From: Cystobasidiopsis lactophilus
Lineage: Eukaryota > Basidiomycota > Agaricostilbomycetes > Agaricostilbales > Chionosphaeraceae
NCBI GenBank assembly: GCA_001599975.1
Contig: BCIO01000007.1
Span: 190,595 to 254,594 of the forward strand
DNA: 64,000 nucleotides
Reading direction: 5' to 3'
A program made the position numbers and the translations under genes. Below the pieces are notes generated by a model that was not told where the DNA came from, did no database searches, and saw nothing but the letters and a program-made list of their open reading frames with translations. This document shows positions 1 to 11,939 of the stretch, piece after piece (the stretch's first letter is position 1; every line of letters starts with the position of its first letter).

Positions 1-2483
1 TGCATATTTGCTGCATCTGGGATAGGAGGTGAGAGCGGGTGGCTGAAAAGGTCCGAGTAGAGTCGGCAAAGTGGAGCTGTCCTTGAAGCCGGGAGATCAG
101 GATGTGCGGCAAGGAGGTGCTCAGCGATCGGAGGCAAGACCGAGAAGCGGCCGCCTCTGCAAATGACCAAAGAAGCGTTTCGAAGCACGTCGATGGCCTT
201 TGGTCTGTTGGGCACAAGAAGCTTGATGAGGCGCATGGGCTCTGCAGAGAAGCCGGCAGGAAGATGTACAAGAAGAGTGAGCAGAGGCAAGGCGCCCTCT
301 TCCTTGGCAATGGTGGCGCTCCTGAGCGACAATTCGATCGACACGCGCAAGCTGGTTGTCGAGTCGTCCGCCGTGCCATCCTCGAGCAGCTCGGTCCGCA
401 GCGTTGTCCAATCTTCATAAGTGCCCGAAATGGGAGTTGAAGACGAAGAGCTGAGAGCTACTCGGGCTAAGAGAGTGATCGCAAGGCAGTGACCGGCCAT
501 ATGCTGGGAGTCCAAGAGCTGGTCGAGGAGAGGTTGCTCCTCCGAACTGACCAAGCGATAATGGTAGTGATGAGAAAAGACGAGATGACTAGCATTAATC
601 GAGACTGGGTCGAGGATATGATGCTGCAGACAGGGAAGTCGAAAGACTTGACGGCTTGTAACGATGATAGCAAGAGTTGAGATATCGCAAAGTTGACGAA
701 GCACCCCTTCACTTGCGGACGAAGACAAGGACCAAATTGATTCAAAGTTGTCCAACACAAGGAGGCGACGGAACCCCCCGACCAACCGCCGGATTTCGCC
801 AACGACCTGGCGTGCTCTCGTAGTCGAGCTTTGGTCCTTGGCGAGAAACGAACTCTCTGAGTCGAAACTTCCGAGTACGGCATATGCCAATCGCTCTCCA
901 GCATCTGAAAAGGCTGTAATATCGAGCTGGTGACAGTAGATGAAGTGTCGGCGATGGAGAAAGAGCTGCTGGACTTTGGAGTCGTGGAGCGCAGCCTCAG
1001 CGACGCAAGTCTTGCCCAAGCCTCCGACACCAGTGACAAGAATTGACTGCTGAGAAAGGACGGCTTGGACAACGACCGAAACCTCTTCGTCGCGACCAAA
1101 AATTTGGCGAGGAGGAGGAATAGACGAAAGAGGCACTGCGCTGATTATCGGCACTTGATTTCAAACCAAGACGACAGCCCACCTACTTCGCAGTTCTTCA
1201 ATCCAGCGGGCAAAGACAGCTTGGGTGGCTTGAAAAGAGGGTTGGTCCTTAAACTTGCACATGGCGACGTGATCAGCGTCGATGGAGCCCGAACTCTCTG
1301 CTGCGAAGCCAAGACGGGCAGAGTACTCGTCGACTACCTGCGTCTTGTGGGTCAGCTTGTGCGCAGGATATCGCAGGGAGAGCCAACTTTTCGCTGCAGT
1401 CCTTCCATAAGGCGAGCCTCGTAGAAGCAGTGGAGCATGGGTTTGAACTCTTCGTAGAGCGGGCTGAAGGCATTGGAGAGATCCATGAGCGCTTCGCTGC
1501 CAAGTTGAAGTTGGTCGAGGAGCGGGGCGGACGTTGTCAAGGCGGCGAGGGAGGAGAGATTCTCGGCCAGCGAGGCCCAGGTTGTCTGTTCGGATCCACG
1601 ATGAGGCGTGCCCATGAAAACGATGCCTTTGGTGTTGTCCAGAACGGGCCAGAGGTGCTTCAACCCGGTCTGAGCTTTAGCGTGGACGAGAGCCTGCGCC
1701 CATGTCTGAGCCAAGTATTCGGACGCCATTGAGACCAGATCAGCATACCTTTTTGACCAGTAGCCCACCTGTACTATGAGCCAAAAAGATAAGGGGCCGG
1801 CTCGGGTCCTACAGGCGGCGAGAGTTTAGCGCGAGCCGGGAAGTGAGCGGAAGAGGCGCACCTCGACCGTTCTGCTGGACACAGCCTCTAGCAAGTCTTC
1901 TGCATGGTTTCTGATGCGATTCTGGTTGTCGCTTCGGGTGTTGTAGCTGTAGGTGAAAATTTGCAGCGAAGGGAAAGCAGGGGCGAGCAAGTCTTTGGGC
2001 CAGAACACTCCCGTCTCTGCATTCTGAACGTCAACGCCACATCTCAACATGTGGCAAGGGGGAAAGGGACAGACCTGGATGGGTCCAAGTGGAAGTCGCG
2101 TCTCCCGAGATCCCATGCACAAAAACCACACTGCGGTCGTCGGTCTCAGCTCCCACTTTGGCCCCAGGCTAGAACCGGCTCACTCAGCTATAGCAGGCAG
2201 CTCCGAAGCCCCAGAGACCACATGCAGTCCGTTCCCAAGAGATAGCCTGCCAAAGTCTTGCAGTCCTTCGGGCAGCTCCGACACGCCGGGATCCCCGCTA
2301 GCTGGCGGATTGACACTCGGGGCTTCCGCTGACAGCATTAATGCATTGCCCCAGGCTTTGGAATGATCGCCAGAGATGGTCGCGCGAGGAAGAGAGCAAC
2401 TCGAGAAGGTCGACGGCAAATCCGGCGGCGGCACTCGAGTGCCTTGCACAGCAGTCGACGAAGGCCTTATCGATCGCACTCAT
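1..2483 (-). CDS. NLR-like STAND protein: alpha/beta hydrolase + NB-ARC (3' end beyond window)
   Basis: The order on the minus strand is a short helical N-terminus, an alpha/beta-hydrolase domain of the type found at the head of fungal NLRs, then an NB-ARC NTPase. The hydrolase part shows VVFVHGISGD (about 2110), FWPKDLLAP (about 2010), FLAHSTGGLLVKK (about 1780) and GIVFMGTPHRGS (about 1620), so it reads across at least four short introns. The NTPase has Walker A TGVGGLGKT near 1015 and Walker B RRLLVLDN near 745, followed by IIVTSR. The frame is still open at base 1; TPR or ankyrin repeats would be expected beyond it. In this class the nucleotide switch oligomerises the protein and the N-terminal enzyme acts as effector in non-self recognition or cell death; that role is family knowledge, not shown here. 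The start at 2483 is uncertain: a further exon may lie at 2600-2740. Confidence 0.8.
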
Positions 2484-3240
2484 CTTGCCCAGCGCGGCTC
2501 TCAGGAGTCAAACAAGCAGCATGAACGATCAGACCAACGAGCTTGCTCGAATCGATGCGAAGCAGAGACATTTAATTTGCGTCGAGCTCGGCGAGGGAGA
2601 AGGACGAGCTTTCTGAGGTGGCCAGCGAAGCCAGACGTCTCGCAACAGCTCAAGGAAGCAGGGAAGCAATAAATCAGGCGTAGCGTGGGGGCATGAACCC
2701 GCTGCAACGTCGTCCATCGCCTCCAAGAAAAAGTTCATGCGCCGGCGCGCGCTCAAGGTGGCGTTCCAAAGTCCATTCAAAGGTGTGGAGGGATTTCGTT
2801 TTCTGCTTTGCTATGCGACTCGAAAGAAAAAAACGAGATAAGCAGGGCTCGCAGCACGCGACCGTCAAAAGAAAAATCGTCCATCTCCAGCTCTTGAGAA
2901 AATCGAGAGAGGAAAAAGCGTCCGTATAAGAAAGCGGGAGTGTGGGCGTGGTGTGAGAATATCGAAAAGCGAAAACAACCGAAAGAATGATACAACGTGT
3001 AGAAAGTGATGCTGGGGAAAGTGGAACGAGAGGGGTTTTCAATGCTTGACGATTCGGTGCATGCGGGCGGACGGGGGCAAAGGGATGGCGGTTCGCTTGG
3101 CGGTCACTGGCCCGCCGTTGACTGAGAGCGTGGCCAGAGGGTTGGCGCCGGTGGTCGAGTCTGGCCCTAAGCCAAAGTCGTGCTGCGAAGGCTCGGTCGT
3201 TGTCTGTTGTTCACATCTTCTGCCTCAGCAAAGATTATTG
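2484..3240. other. Region 5' of the NLR-like gene
   Basis: Mostly non-coding. A minus-strand stretch at about 2610-2738 reads as a helical, leucine-rich segment starting MNFFLEAMDDVAAG and could be an upstream exon of the NLR-like gene. Nothing else here looks coding; 2820-3020 is purine-rich on the plus strand. Confidence 0.4.
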
Positions 3241-4138
3241 CTAGAGAGGAAGACGACAAACGCTAGGGTGGGTGAAGTGCCAGGCCAGACCACCTCCAAT
3301 CGCAGCCAGGATACTAAGGGCACAATTAAGCACACCACATGAAACCCAAAAGGGGGGTGTTCCGCTCACACAATGGCCACGACCCAGACGATCCACTTCA
3401 TGTGCTTTCGGCCCGCGAACTGCTTTTGAAGCCAGGTGCTGTTCATGATCAAAACTTCGATCAGACTGCCGGAGCGACGCGACTGAAAAATAGGGAGAAG
3501 GCCACGAACTCTTGTTTCTTAGTGCCCGTCTTCTCCTCCATCTCCGCGTCGTGCATGACCATACTGAATCTGTACGCATCCCAACCCGACATATTAGCAC
3601 CGTGGAAGCGTTAATATGGGCAGAAGGCAAGAGCGCACCTCTTCCAAAAGTCATTGGGCCGGTTGGACACGCCGGAGCCGACGATGCTCATCCCGCCGTA
3701 CCGGTCGTCTTCCTCTGACGCCAAGCTGCCCTTGCGGTCCATCATGGCCGCTTGCTTGGGGCTGGAGAGGAACTGGGGGGAGCCGACGAGCGTGTCCGAG
3801 GGCAAGGCAGGGGAAGCCGAGTACTGCGCCCGCGGCGCTTGCTGCTGGTACATCTGTTGCGGCTGCTGGGGCCTGTAGGCAGCTGGTGGGGGTGCGGTGA
3901 TCTGCACGGTTGGCCTGGGAGGGGCTTGGCGCATCTGGGGAGGCCGTTGCTGCTGCGGTTGTTGATAGCCGGGCGCGGATTGTTGGCGCATGGGCGGCGC
4001 TTGCTGTGGCCGAGGCCGCTGTGGCTGTTGCTGCTGAGGCCTACGCTGTTGCTGCTGTTGTGGCAATGGAGCAGCAGGCGGGGCGTCGTCGGTGTAGTAG
4101 CTGAGGAACACGCTCTCGACGGGGGCGCGGGCGGGCAT
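3241..4138 (-). CDS. P/Q-rich single-pass membrane protein, unknown function
   Basis: Starts MPARAPVESVFLSYYTDD at 4138. The first exon is dominated by proline and glutamine runs (about residues 25-100), then a charged stretch ending NRPNDFWKR. Three short introns follow; the joined small exons read FSMVMHDAEMEEKTGTKKQ, EFVAFSLFFSTWLQKQ and MKWIVWVVAIVILAAIGGG, the last being one clear membrane helix close to the C-terminus, followed by AWHFTHPS. The layout is a long disordered cytoplasmic tail with a C-terminal helix, as in basidiomycete proteins of unknown role. Splice phases agree across all introns, which supports the model. I do not recognise the family. Confidence 0.65.
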
Positions 4139-4803
4139 GATTTTTGTTTGTGTTGTTTAAATGAGCGGAGATCGAGTTAGGCGCATGCGAGTATTATAAC
4201 TGTTCAAGAGTCTTTGGTGGAGCAGGAGCAAAGGCGCCCAAAAGAGAGGGGAGCCAAGGCGGAAGAGGAGGCTCGAGCGAGGAGCGGCCCGCTTTTCACG
4301 CGGTTTCGATTATTGTTTGTGGGCGGAGCAGAACCAGCTGCTTGTTGTGGCTGAGGTGTGTACACAGAGAAGAGAGAGAGAGCGTGCGTCGAGGAGCGAG
4401 GCCGGGCTGCTCGTCGTCGTCAGGTCAGGTCAGGAGTGAGGACGCGTGCTGCTTGCTGCGTTTCATCGCGAAGAGAGGAATGTTGGGTGGTGGCGTTCGT
4501 CATCGTCAACTTGGGTGTCTTTCTATTCTTGTTGATGTTTTTAATAGAAGATGGGTACAAGAGGGAGTGTGAGAATTGCAAGGGCTCAAAGAGAAAAGAG
4601 GACAGCTCGAGCCTCGAGGGTAAACTTGGAGAAAGCCTTGTCTTTTGTGAGCGAGCGGGCTATGTAACACAAGGGAGAGACATGATAAAGTAGGAAGCCA
4701 TTGGATCCAAATACTGTCGCAAATGAAAGCAATGGCAGTGGTCAATAAGATGCTAGTTCCTTGTATGAGAAGCGGCCTACATCGCAGGGCTCTTGGCCTT
4801 TGG
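4139..4803. other. Intergenic; carries one copy of a repeated segment
   Basis: Upstream region of the P/Q-rich gene and downstream region of the unknown gene at 4.8-6.4 kb. The stretch from about 4533 (around gaagatgggtacaag) is repeated imperfectly at about 7608, both lying 3' of related genes. No coding signal is seen. Confidence 0.5.
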
Positions 4804-6390
4804 TTATCTTCTCTGTTCGTTTCCGTTGGTTGCATTGGCAGCGTGGCCATTTGTATGGCCAGCGCCGGTCGCATGGTCATTCGCCTGCCCGCCACTAGTA
4901 TTGGTACGGGCAGCAGCCGCCTGTTCTCGTTCTCGTTCTTGTTCGCGTTGGCGTTCTCGCCGCTGAGCTTGCTCTAATTCAGCTTCTCTTCGGGCCAACT
5001 GGTCGCGATAAGCCTGGCTTAGGTGGAATGGAACTTGGTTGTTGTTTCCGTGGTGTCCGTTAACGCCGTTGGGTGCTTGATGTCCGCCGTGCGAAGGGGT
5101 TCCGTTGTTGGGGCTGTTTGAGACGCAGGGGCCCAGAATTGAGCCAACCCAGTCCCGCCCCCAAGACGCACGGGGAACTCACTGCGACATCTCTGAAGCT
5201 TTCAAGATCGAACGAGGATGTTGGGACTAGAGAGTCAAAACCTTGAGGACGGTGAGGTTTCAGAACAACCAAGGCAACATAGTTCTTATAGTGCTGGCCA
5301 TCGACGTCGACCCTCGGCACGGCGTCGACAATCTCGATGGCTCGCCGCCTCGAACAGTGCTCCCTCGGTAGCAAGACCGGCTCGTTTGCAAGGCTCGTCC
5401 GAGACAAGAACTGCATGTAACAGGCCGCGTCGTTCGTGCAAGTTGGAGGCCGGCGCGGTCGTATGAGTTCGAGGCAAAAACGCTGTTGGCTTTGAGGTCG
5501 ACGGCACATGCTCCCCGAAAGAGACGTCCGTCGGCATCTTGTGCCAGTTGGTCGCTCGTTGAAGGTGCAGCTAGATGAGTCTGGAATTTCCATAGGTGGT
5601 CTGTGAGTACTGGGTCACTCGGGGGCGAAGGACGCAAACCGCTGACCGCTTCTTCATTGATGCTCGCCGGCTTTTCGGCGCTGTCTGTGTACAGTCCAAG
5701 ATGCGCTGGAAGAAGAGCTTTGCAGTCGCTTCTAAGCTAGCATTGTATCGAATTGCCTCGCCAGTGAGCTGCAATTCGGGTTCTCGACAATGAGCGGTGT
5801 TCTTTCGCCCGAGGGAAAGAGTGTCGCTCACCACGACGGACTTGTAGACGTCCCAGAAATAGGCCCCACGTCTTCTGTTTCTAGCCATGTATTGCCGATT
5901 CAAGGTGGCCGGCGCGCCAATCAAAGCGGCCTCGACTGTTCCTTCGGACACCACTTGCGTCAATGCAAAAGCTGTCGGACCCAGTGGCACAGAATGTTGC
6001 CTTTGGACGAAGGTAGCAAATGCAGTTGCTCCAGACATGAAATTTCTGGCACTCTGGATTGAGCGGCCAGACAACAATCGAGCAAGAGAAAGAGGACTTA
6101 CTGAGAACTGCCAACAAAGCCAGCTGGCGCTCCCTCTTGCCTGAGGAGCTCAAATGCTGCCGTATTGGTGTAAAAAAGCGGACAGATCGTGGTGTCCGGA
6201 AGTGAAAAGTTGTGCGCGGGGCCAACGCCACCAACGGCGACGGTTGGGAACCGCCGCGGAACCACAATTCCCTCGAAGGTCGGCCAGCCCGCTTGGCCTG
6301 CAAATCCAATTTTTCCTCCGCTACCACCAGATCCTAAAGCAGTCCCAGCATGCAGGAGAGTCGGTAAATGCCCCGCGACCCTTGTTTGAG
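4804..6390 (-). CDS. Unknown protein, paralogue A of a tandem pair
   Basis: Coding sense on the minus strand is visible in several pieces: FEGIVVPRRFPTVAVGGVG (about 6270), then, after an intron with a GTAAGT donor at about 6095, FMSGATAFATFVQRQHSV and AYFWDVYKSVVVS; then RPPTCTNDAACYMQFLSR (about 5440), VDVDGQHYKNYVALVVLKP (about 5290) and a C-terminal tail RREAELEQAQRRERQREQ (coiled-coil, Arg/Glu-rich) that ends at 4804 after an Asn/Gly/His-rich stretch. The middle block is shared with the gene at 8.2-9.0 kb. Exact exons and the start are uncertain, and the pieces at 5400-5640 change frame, so at least one intron there is unresolved. I do not recognise the family. Confidence 0.5.
5399..5473. 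repeat. Repeat copy 1, conserved block of paralogue A
   Basis: About 75 bp nearly identical to 8780-8855. On the minus strand it encodes RPRRPPTCTNDAA in both. The few differences fall at mixed codon positions, so it is the best-kept part of an older gene duplication rather than a mobile element. Confidence 0.7.
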
Positions 6391-8168
6391 GCGAAAACCG
6401 AGAGCAAGCGGCTAGTCAGAAAATTGCATGCATGAGGGGCGCATCGAAGAACATCCCAGCTGCAGTGGACACGCTTGGGCAATGCTGCAAGCGGGTCGGA
6501 GCCTCGGCTCGCTGCATTTGCGCTGGGCGCTACGCCGAGGATCCAGCTTCACTTCGTACTTGAACCATCTTTTTGATCGGCGCTCTCCCAGCTCGTTCTG
6601 ACACCATCATTCTGCGTGCCTGCCAACGGAGGCGGCAGAATTTGATCTAGCACTTTCCGCATCAAAAAGATGGCCACAAATTTCCATGCAGCAAAGCGGA
6701 CCCCTCACCGCTTTGGTTTGCTAGACTTTGCCAGACACTCCTCTTCCTCTTTTAGTGTCTTAAGTAGCCTGCATCATAGGGCGTTATCAGCTTTCGGTCA
6801 TAGGCTTGAAATGTGACTCGAACCGAACCGTTATAGTTGGAAGCGGACAAGGTGATGTCATTCGCACATGCAGCATCTCAGAGCACAAAACCAGTGGCCC
6901 AGAGCAAGGAGAGCAAGCCCAATGGCGAGGCAGTGGCAATGCGCAATAAATCGAACAGCGGCTCCGGCAGGTCGGTCGTCAAATGCAGCCCGGCCCACTG
7001 TCGACCACCGCTTGCAGCATCCGAAAGCAAACGCATTCACGGAGCCACAGCGTTCATGCATTAGTCTTTGTGCAGGAACCTTCAGGCCCCAAGTCCGAGC
7101 GCAGCCCGAATCTCATCGACGCGCTCTGGCCTGGACTGCCCGTCATCTCCAGCTCGGGTTGCTCCGCCAACGGACTTGAGATGTAAGAAAACGCTTCTAG
7201 GATCGTCCTTGTGGCCATTCAGAGCTCCAAATTCGCTGTTTCTGCATTTGGCGAGCGAGGCGCGGGAAGCTTGGCAGCTCGTTCATCCCATCAGCAAGCA
7301 GTTTGGTGGGTTGAGTTTCACTGGCTAGCAGACACGGTAAAAAGGCTGAAGAGGTCGACTGGCGCGATTGGGAGCCAGTGGAGGCAAGAGCGAAGGACGC
7401 CCTGATTTGAGAGCGCATGAATTTCGGCGACGGGGGAGGAGGGCCCAGCTGCGGGCTGTTGCTCCAAGCGTCTCAGTCGATCTAAATGCTCCGGAAATGA
7501 TAGATCCAGAGTAATAGACCGGGGACTGAACAACAGAAACCTCCAGCCAATATTCCGCGGTGGGTGGTGGCGATCGGCAGAGCCATTTTTGAGCGTGTTT
7601 CTTGATGATGTCTTTAAGAAGATGGGTACAAGATGAAGTCAATTGCAAGGGCTATGAAAAGGGGAGAATCAAGGGAAGAAGTTGCCTCCTAGGGGTAGCT
7701 GCCACCCGCGGCGAAGGAAGGAGAGGACCCTCAGATATGAGCGGCAAGCAGAAGGAAAGAGAGTTGAAGGAGAAACGTGATGGTTGTAGCGATCAAAGAG
7801 AGGGAAAGACGAGGACTGGTCGGCGCCGAAAAATGAAACAGAGGTCGTACAGGTCTAAGCTGAAAAGGGTGGAAGCTGAACAAAAGAGAACATGAAGGGA
7901 TACATAAAGGCAAATCATCGAGCATGGAGTTCCTGCGGTAGTGTCTCATCAGTGAGAAAAGTTGAACGCCTTCACAGTGCCAATCACTCTAGGTTCTTGG
8001 CGCGTAGAGCGATGGGGGCTCTCACCTTGGTGTGTTTTGTAGCTTCTGTTCAATGATTTCCACGTGTACCAGATGGCGCGCCGCCAAGAGGATGAGTAGG
8101 ACAGCGCGGAGCGTTCCTGCGACAGCCTGATGAGCTCTCCACGCAACAGTATCGCTACTTTGACCAGC
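6391..8168. other. Intergenic or unresolved region
   Basis: No gene can be supported. A plus-strand stretch starting MSFAHAASQSTKPV at 6852 and a minus-strand stretch MSELVKVAILLRGELIRL at about 8179-7990 have a protein-like composition but no connected exons that I can join. A segment at about 7605-7700 repeats 4530-4630 imperfectly. 7700-7900 is purine-rich. Confidence 0.4.
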
Positions 8169-8985
8169 TCACTCATCCTTGATCTGGTCTTTGAGAGCAC
8201 GGGTTCCAAATGGAGGGTCGTCCCATTTGGTTCGATGGCCTAAGTATTCCGCCTGCTTTTTCAACTCCAGGGCTTTCCGGTAGTGCTCCTTTGCTCGTTG
8301 TTTTAGTAGGCGCTTGCGGGACCAATTTTTATTAGTTGCCGCGGTGTTGGCCTCTTCTTCAGCTCTTTGGGCGGCCAGCCGCTCGCGCCGTGCAGCAATC
8401 ATGTGTTGTTCTGAGCGAGCCGCGTCACTGGCGGATTGCGAAGCGGAAACTCGGACCTACCGCCAACTGGTTCTGACAATACCTTATGGTCATTGGTGTC
8501 GCCCTTGCCCTTGTCTTTAGGTTCAGGGGATGGCATATGGCAGTCAAAACTCGTGATGGGTAAACTGAAGAGCAGATCAGTATCGAGGGGTTTAAGGGTA
8601 AGGCCTTTGGGCCCAATGGTTTGACAAGGCAACGAAAGAAGAGACCAAGAAAGACCCTGGCAAGGGCCACTTTCCCAGTTCTCGCAAGCGACGTCGACCT
8701 TGAGCACCGGGCCGATATTGCTGGCTCGAGCAGGACATCCCCGATGACAGAACAACTCGTTTGCAAGTCCCGACCGAGACCGAGCCAAGAGCTGCATGTA
8801 ATAGGCCGCGTCGTTCGTGCAAGTCGGAGGCCGGCGCGGTCGTTTGAGTTCGAGTCGGGGACGCGAGGCATTATCGTCAGCTCTAAAACTGGCTGGACGC
8901 TCGGCGAAAGGCGCAGACTATGATCAGTCAAATTGATTCCAAGGATCTCATGAGCAGAACGCAACAAGGTGGATCGGAAGGGCAC
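8169..8985 (-). CDS. Unknown protein, paralogue B of a tandem pair
   Basis: The minus strand reads RPPTCTNDAAYYMQLLAR (about 8800), then PVLKVDVACENWESG and a tail ending in a basic coiled-coil segment MIAARRERLAAQRAEEE through TRALKDQIKDE, stop at 8169. The first block matches the gene at 4.8-6.4 kb almost exactly, and the later parts agree in order (conserved block, beta-rich stretch, charged helical tail) but hardly in sequence. The N-terminal half of paralogue A has no visible partner here, so B is shorter or a 5'-truncated copy. The start is unknown; 8985 is the furthest upstream methionine in an open frame. Confidence 0.4.
8780..8855. repeat. Repeat copy 2, conserved block of paralogue B
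   Basis: Partner of 5399-5473, in the same orientation and about 3.4 kb away. A second, weaker repeat lies 3' of both genes (4530 and 7605), so the whole gene unit was probably duplicated in tandem. Confidence 0.7.
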
Positions 8986-9634
8986 AAGTCTGAAAGTGAA
9001 GGCAGCGTATAGTTATCGCAAAATCGCGTTCGGCCCGGGCCAAAGCCGGCGGGCATGGGCAGAATGAGCGCGCAAGATCCAGGCCTGTGAGCTTCACACA
9101 ATCCAGTAGAGTGTAGAGCGAGGCAAGCAAGAGGGGCAGGCAAAAACTCAAATTTAGCGTGTCGGGTGGCAAAAGCGTTCTCAGAGCTCAGACCAAGGGG
9201 CGAATTTGCGGCCAACAGCTTATGGGATAAAGAGCTGCAAACTGCTATTGCAATTAGGAGCTGTGTGGAGGGTGGTGGTGCAAACAAAAGCACAGAGCGA
9301 GCGAAAACAGCGGAAATCCCAGCAAAGAAGCAAAAATCAAAAGCCCTTTATTTTCCCAGGCTGCCCACAAATGATGAGAGAAGATGTGTATGGGTAAAAG
9401 GAAAGAAAGAGGAATTTGTTGTGTAGTCATAAGAAAGTAAAGTCGCTGGGGGCGTCAATGGTGGTAAATTTTATTCGCGCGGGGTCGTAGGTTCTGCACA
9501 CCATGAATAGCGTTTAGTAATGGGCACTTGCTGCGGCGGACGGAAGCGGAACACACCGTTAGGGTCGTCCCAAAGAGACGGTGTGTGGGACGAGAAGGAC
9601 ATGCAAAGAGAGGCAGGGGCGGCGGGGCAGAAAA
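8986..9634. other. Intergenic between unknown gene B and the RGS gene
   Basis: No supported gene. 9300-9430 is A-rich on the plus strand and would be the 3' flank of the RGS gene. A minus-strand open stretch at 8928-9293 is Cys/Pro/Leu-rich without conserved motifs. Confidence 0.5.
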
Positions 9635-11939
9635 TTAGGTTGGCGTCGAGGCCGTGATATTCAAAGCGTTCGTTTTGCTGTCTGCTGACGACGCTGCTGA
9701 CGTCGGCGCGGTCGAGTTGGTCGCTGTCGAAGACGTCGAGGCCGACTTCTTTTCGCCCGGCTTCTTCGGGTCTTCCGCCGAATCTTTGAGGAGGTTGGTG
9801 AACGCCTCAGTCCGCACAAACTTGGGCACTTGGTCCGTCGCCAGCAGCCGGAAAATGTGGTCCTGGATGCGCTCGTAGTGACGGAGCAGGGTCTGCACCT
9901 GGGTGGCCCGCAAAGCGATGCCCGTCGAGTTCTCTTGCCCGTCCGGACTCGCGTCCCCCGGCGGCTTTTTCAACACCACCGGCTGGTCCCCGCTTGCTGC
10001 GTTGTCCAGTTGCGCCTTCTGGATAAAGTTGACCACGTCGCCCCGTAGGTTGTGGTCGATGTTGAGCTCGTTCGGCGACATGGGCGCCAAGTAGGTGTGG
10101 TAGATCTGCATGGCGGCCGAAACCAAGTGCTGCTGGTGCACCTCCATGGCCGAGGTGGCACCCTGAGCGGTGGTGGACGTCTTTTGGGCACGCCCGCCAG
10201 ACGCGGACGAGGTGGTCGAAAACCGCCGTCGGAACTCGGACACGTCCAGCCAGAAGCCGAGGTTCTCGTCGCAGTAGTTGGACCGCAGGTACTCGCGGAA
10301 CAGGCCACGCAGCATGGGCTCCTCGAGAATGACCCGCAAGCGGTGCGTGGAGGAAGACTGCTCCTTCGCCCAGGCGTTGGGGTCTGAGAGGTCGGAGAGG
10401 AAAAGGTCGCGAAGCTGGTGGGTGAGCATATGGCGATCGACGGCGTCAGAAAGAGCCGAGCCGAGCACACGGTCGTTGCGCTGCTGGACCATGGACTTGT
10501 CGTGGATGGAGGAGGTGGAGGAGGCGTCGTCGTCCGACGTTCGTTTTGTAGGGTCCCTTGACTGCTTGGACGGGGCCGAGCCGAGCTGGATGAGTTGGCG
10601 GCCCGAGTCGGTGATGCGGTAGTACACCCTTGCCCCCCAGCGGAACTCGGCCTGGGTCATTCCCCCTGCCGGGTTCTCCGACTTGACCTCGACGATGACA
10701 AGCCGGTCCCCGCTCTTGGATTTGTCCTGGTAGAGGACGATGTAGCCCATGCGCACAAAGTGGCCCATGAGCTCGGCTGCTTCGTCGCGGCAGACACAGG
10801 TGGAAAAGTCGAGCAGCCAGTCGACCCCGGCCTGCGAGGTGAAGACCTGCTTGAAGACAATGGGCGCGTTCCCTTTTCCCTTCTCCGACACATCCTGCAG
10901 CTCGACGCCCAAGCTTCGGTCGAAACCCGGCCGTGTCCGGACGGCGTCGACGAACGGCTTTGGGATCGGCGTGCGCGCAACCTCTTCTGGTGGGATCACG
11001 TAGTTGGGATGCCGCCCGCCGGCGAATCTGCGGAAAACGGTGTCGATGACGGAGCGGGTGACGTTGATGTCGTCGTCGTTGGGGTGGCGCTCGAGGTAGA
11101 TGAGCTTCATGCAGATGGGCTGGGAGACGAACACCTTGACCAAGTGGTCCGAGGCGATGCCGTTCTTGGAAATGAAGCGCTCGAGGACGTGCAAGCCCTT
11201 AGGGGTGATGAGGAAGATGCCGCGCTCCTTGAAGACCTGGGACATGGGGTCGGCGGCGTTCTCGATGAGCCGGGCGTCCATGAAGTGCTGGCAAATGCCT
11301 TTGGCAATCTCGCGGGACATGGAAAACGTGGTGGTCGTTGTGGTCGTGATGATGCGTGCGGCGTCGTTGGGGTCGACGGTGCGGTTGGACTGGGAGAAGC
11401 GGAGAGAGGCCAAGTTGGAGGCGGCGTCGTCGGTGGTGAACGAGTTGGGATACGTCCGGAAGAAGCGGGTGTTGTTGCCGAGCTCCAAGGACACCATCAA
11501 GGTGGCAAACAGGTCATGGGTGTCCTGCTCAAAAAAAAAAAGCTGTCAGAACGACCGTGCGTCCGACTGAGCCGGGAATGGAGCGCACCTTGCAGAACGG
11601 GTTGCCTCGCCGGCCCGTCTTGAGCATGTGGCTGGATTGCTGCTGGCGAGTGCGGGCGTCGCCATTCGCAGCGTTGGCGGACATCTTGGCGTGGCCGCTC
11701 TTGTGGTTGTTCTTGCCCAGGCCCGGGGCCTTGAACCTGCCTGCTGTGGACGGGTTCCTGGCCAGTGAAGGGCCCGAAGGCCGAGCAGCGAAGCGGATGG
11801 AGGTGGCGAGCGACGGCGCGGGCGAAATTGCGGGCAGGACGGCGCGCAAGATGGAGTCGGGGCCGAGCGAGCGGCGCCTGGTGAGCGAACCTGTGGCTGG
11901 AGTAGTTGCTGGTCTGGCGCTGTCTGGCGGACTAGACAT
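9635..11939 (-). CDS. Regulator of G-protein signalling, DEP-DEP-RGS (Sst2/FlbA type)
   Basis: Accelerates GTP hydrolysis by a heterotrimeric G-alpha subunit, turning off pheromone or nutrient signalling at the plasma membrane. Exon 1 (11589-11939) starts MSSPPDSARPATT and is disordered up to RRGNPFCK. One intron (11525-11588) has a long T run before the acceptor. Exon 2 (9635-11524) holds a first DEP region (DTHDLFATLMVSLELG onward, residues about 118-240), a second DEP (FTSQAGVDWLLDF and MGYIVLYQDKSKSGDR, about 330-400) and a split RGS domain (EEPMLRGLFREYLRSNYCDE, FWLDVSEFRRRF, then YHTYLAPMSPNELNI and KFVRTEAFTNLL, about 500-700). A Ser/Thr/Ala/Gln-rich insert lies inside the RGS box and the C-terminus is disordered. 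Total about 746 residues, normal for the family. Confidence 0.92.

Noticed and set aside
6852-7190. Plus-strand start MSFAHAASQSTKPV with a low-complexity continuation
   Set aside because: Composition fits the N-terminus of an RNA-binding protein, but I could not join any downstream exon with matching phase.
10595-11623. 342-codon plus-strand open frame
   Set aside because: It lies antisense to the RGS gene, whose DEP and RGS motifs are unmistakable; a GC-rich coding strand often leaves its complement open.
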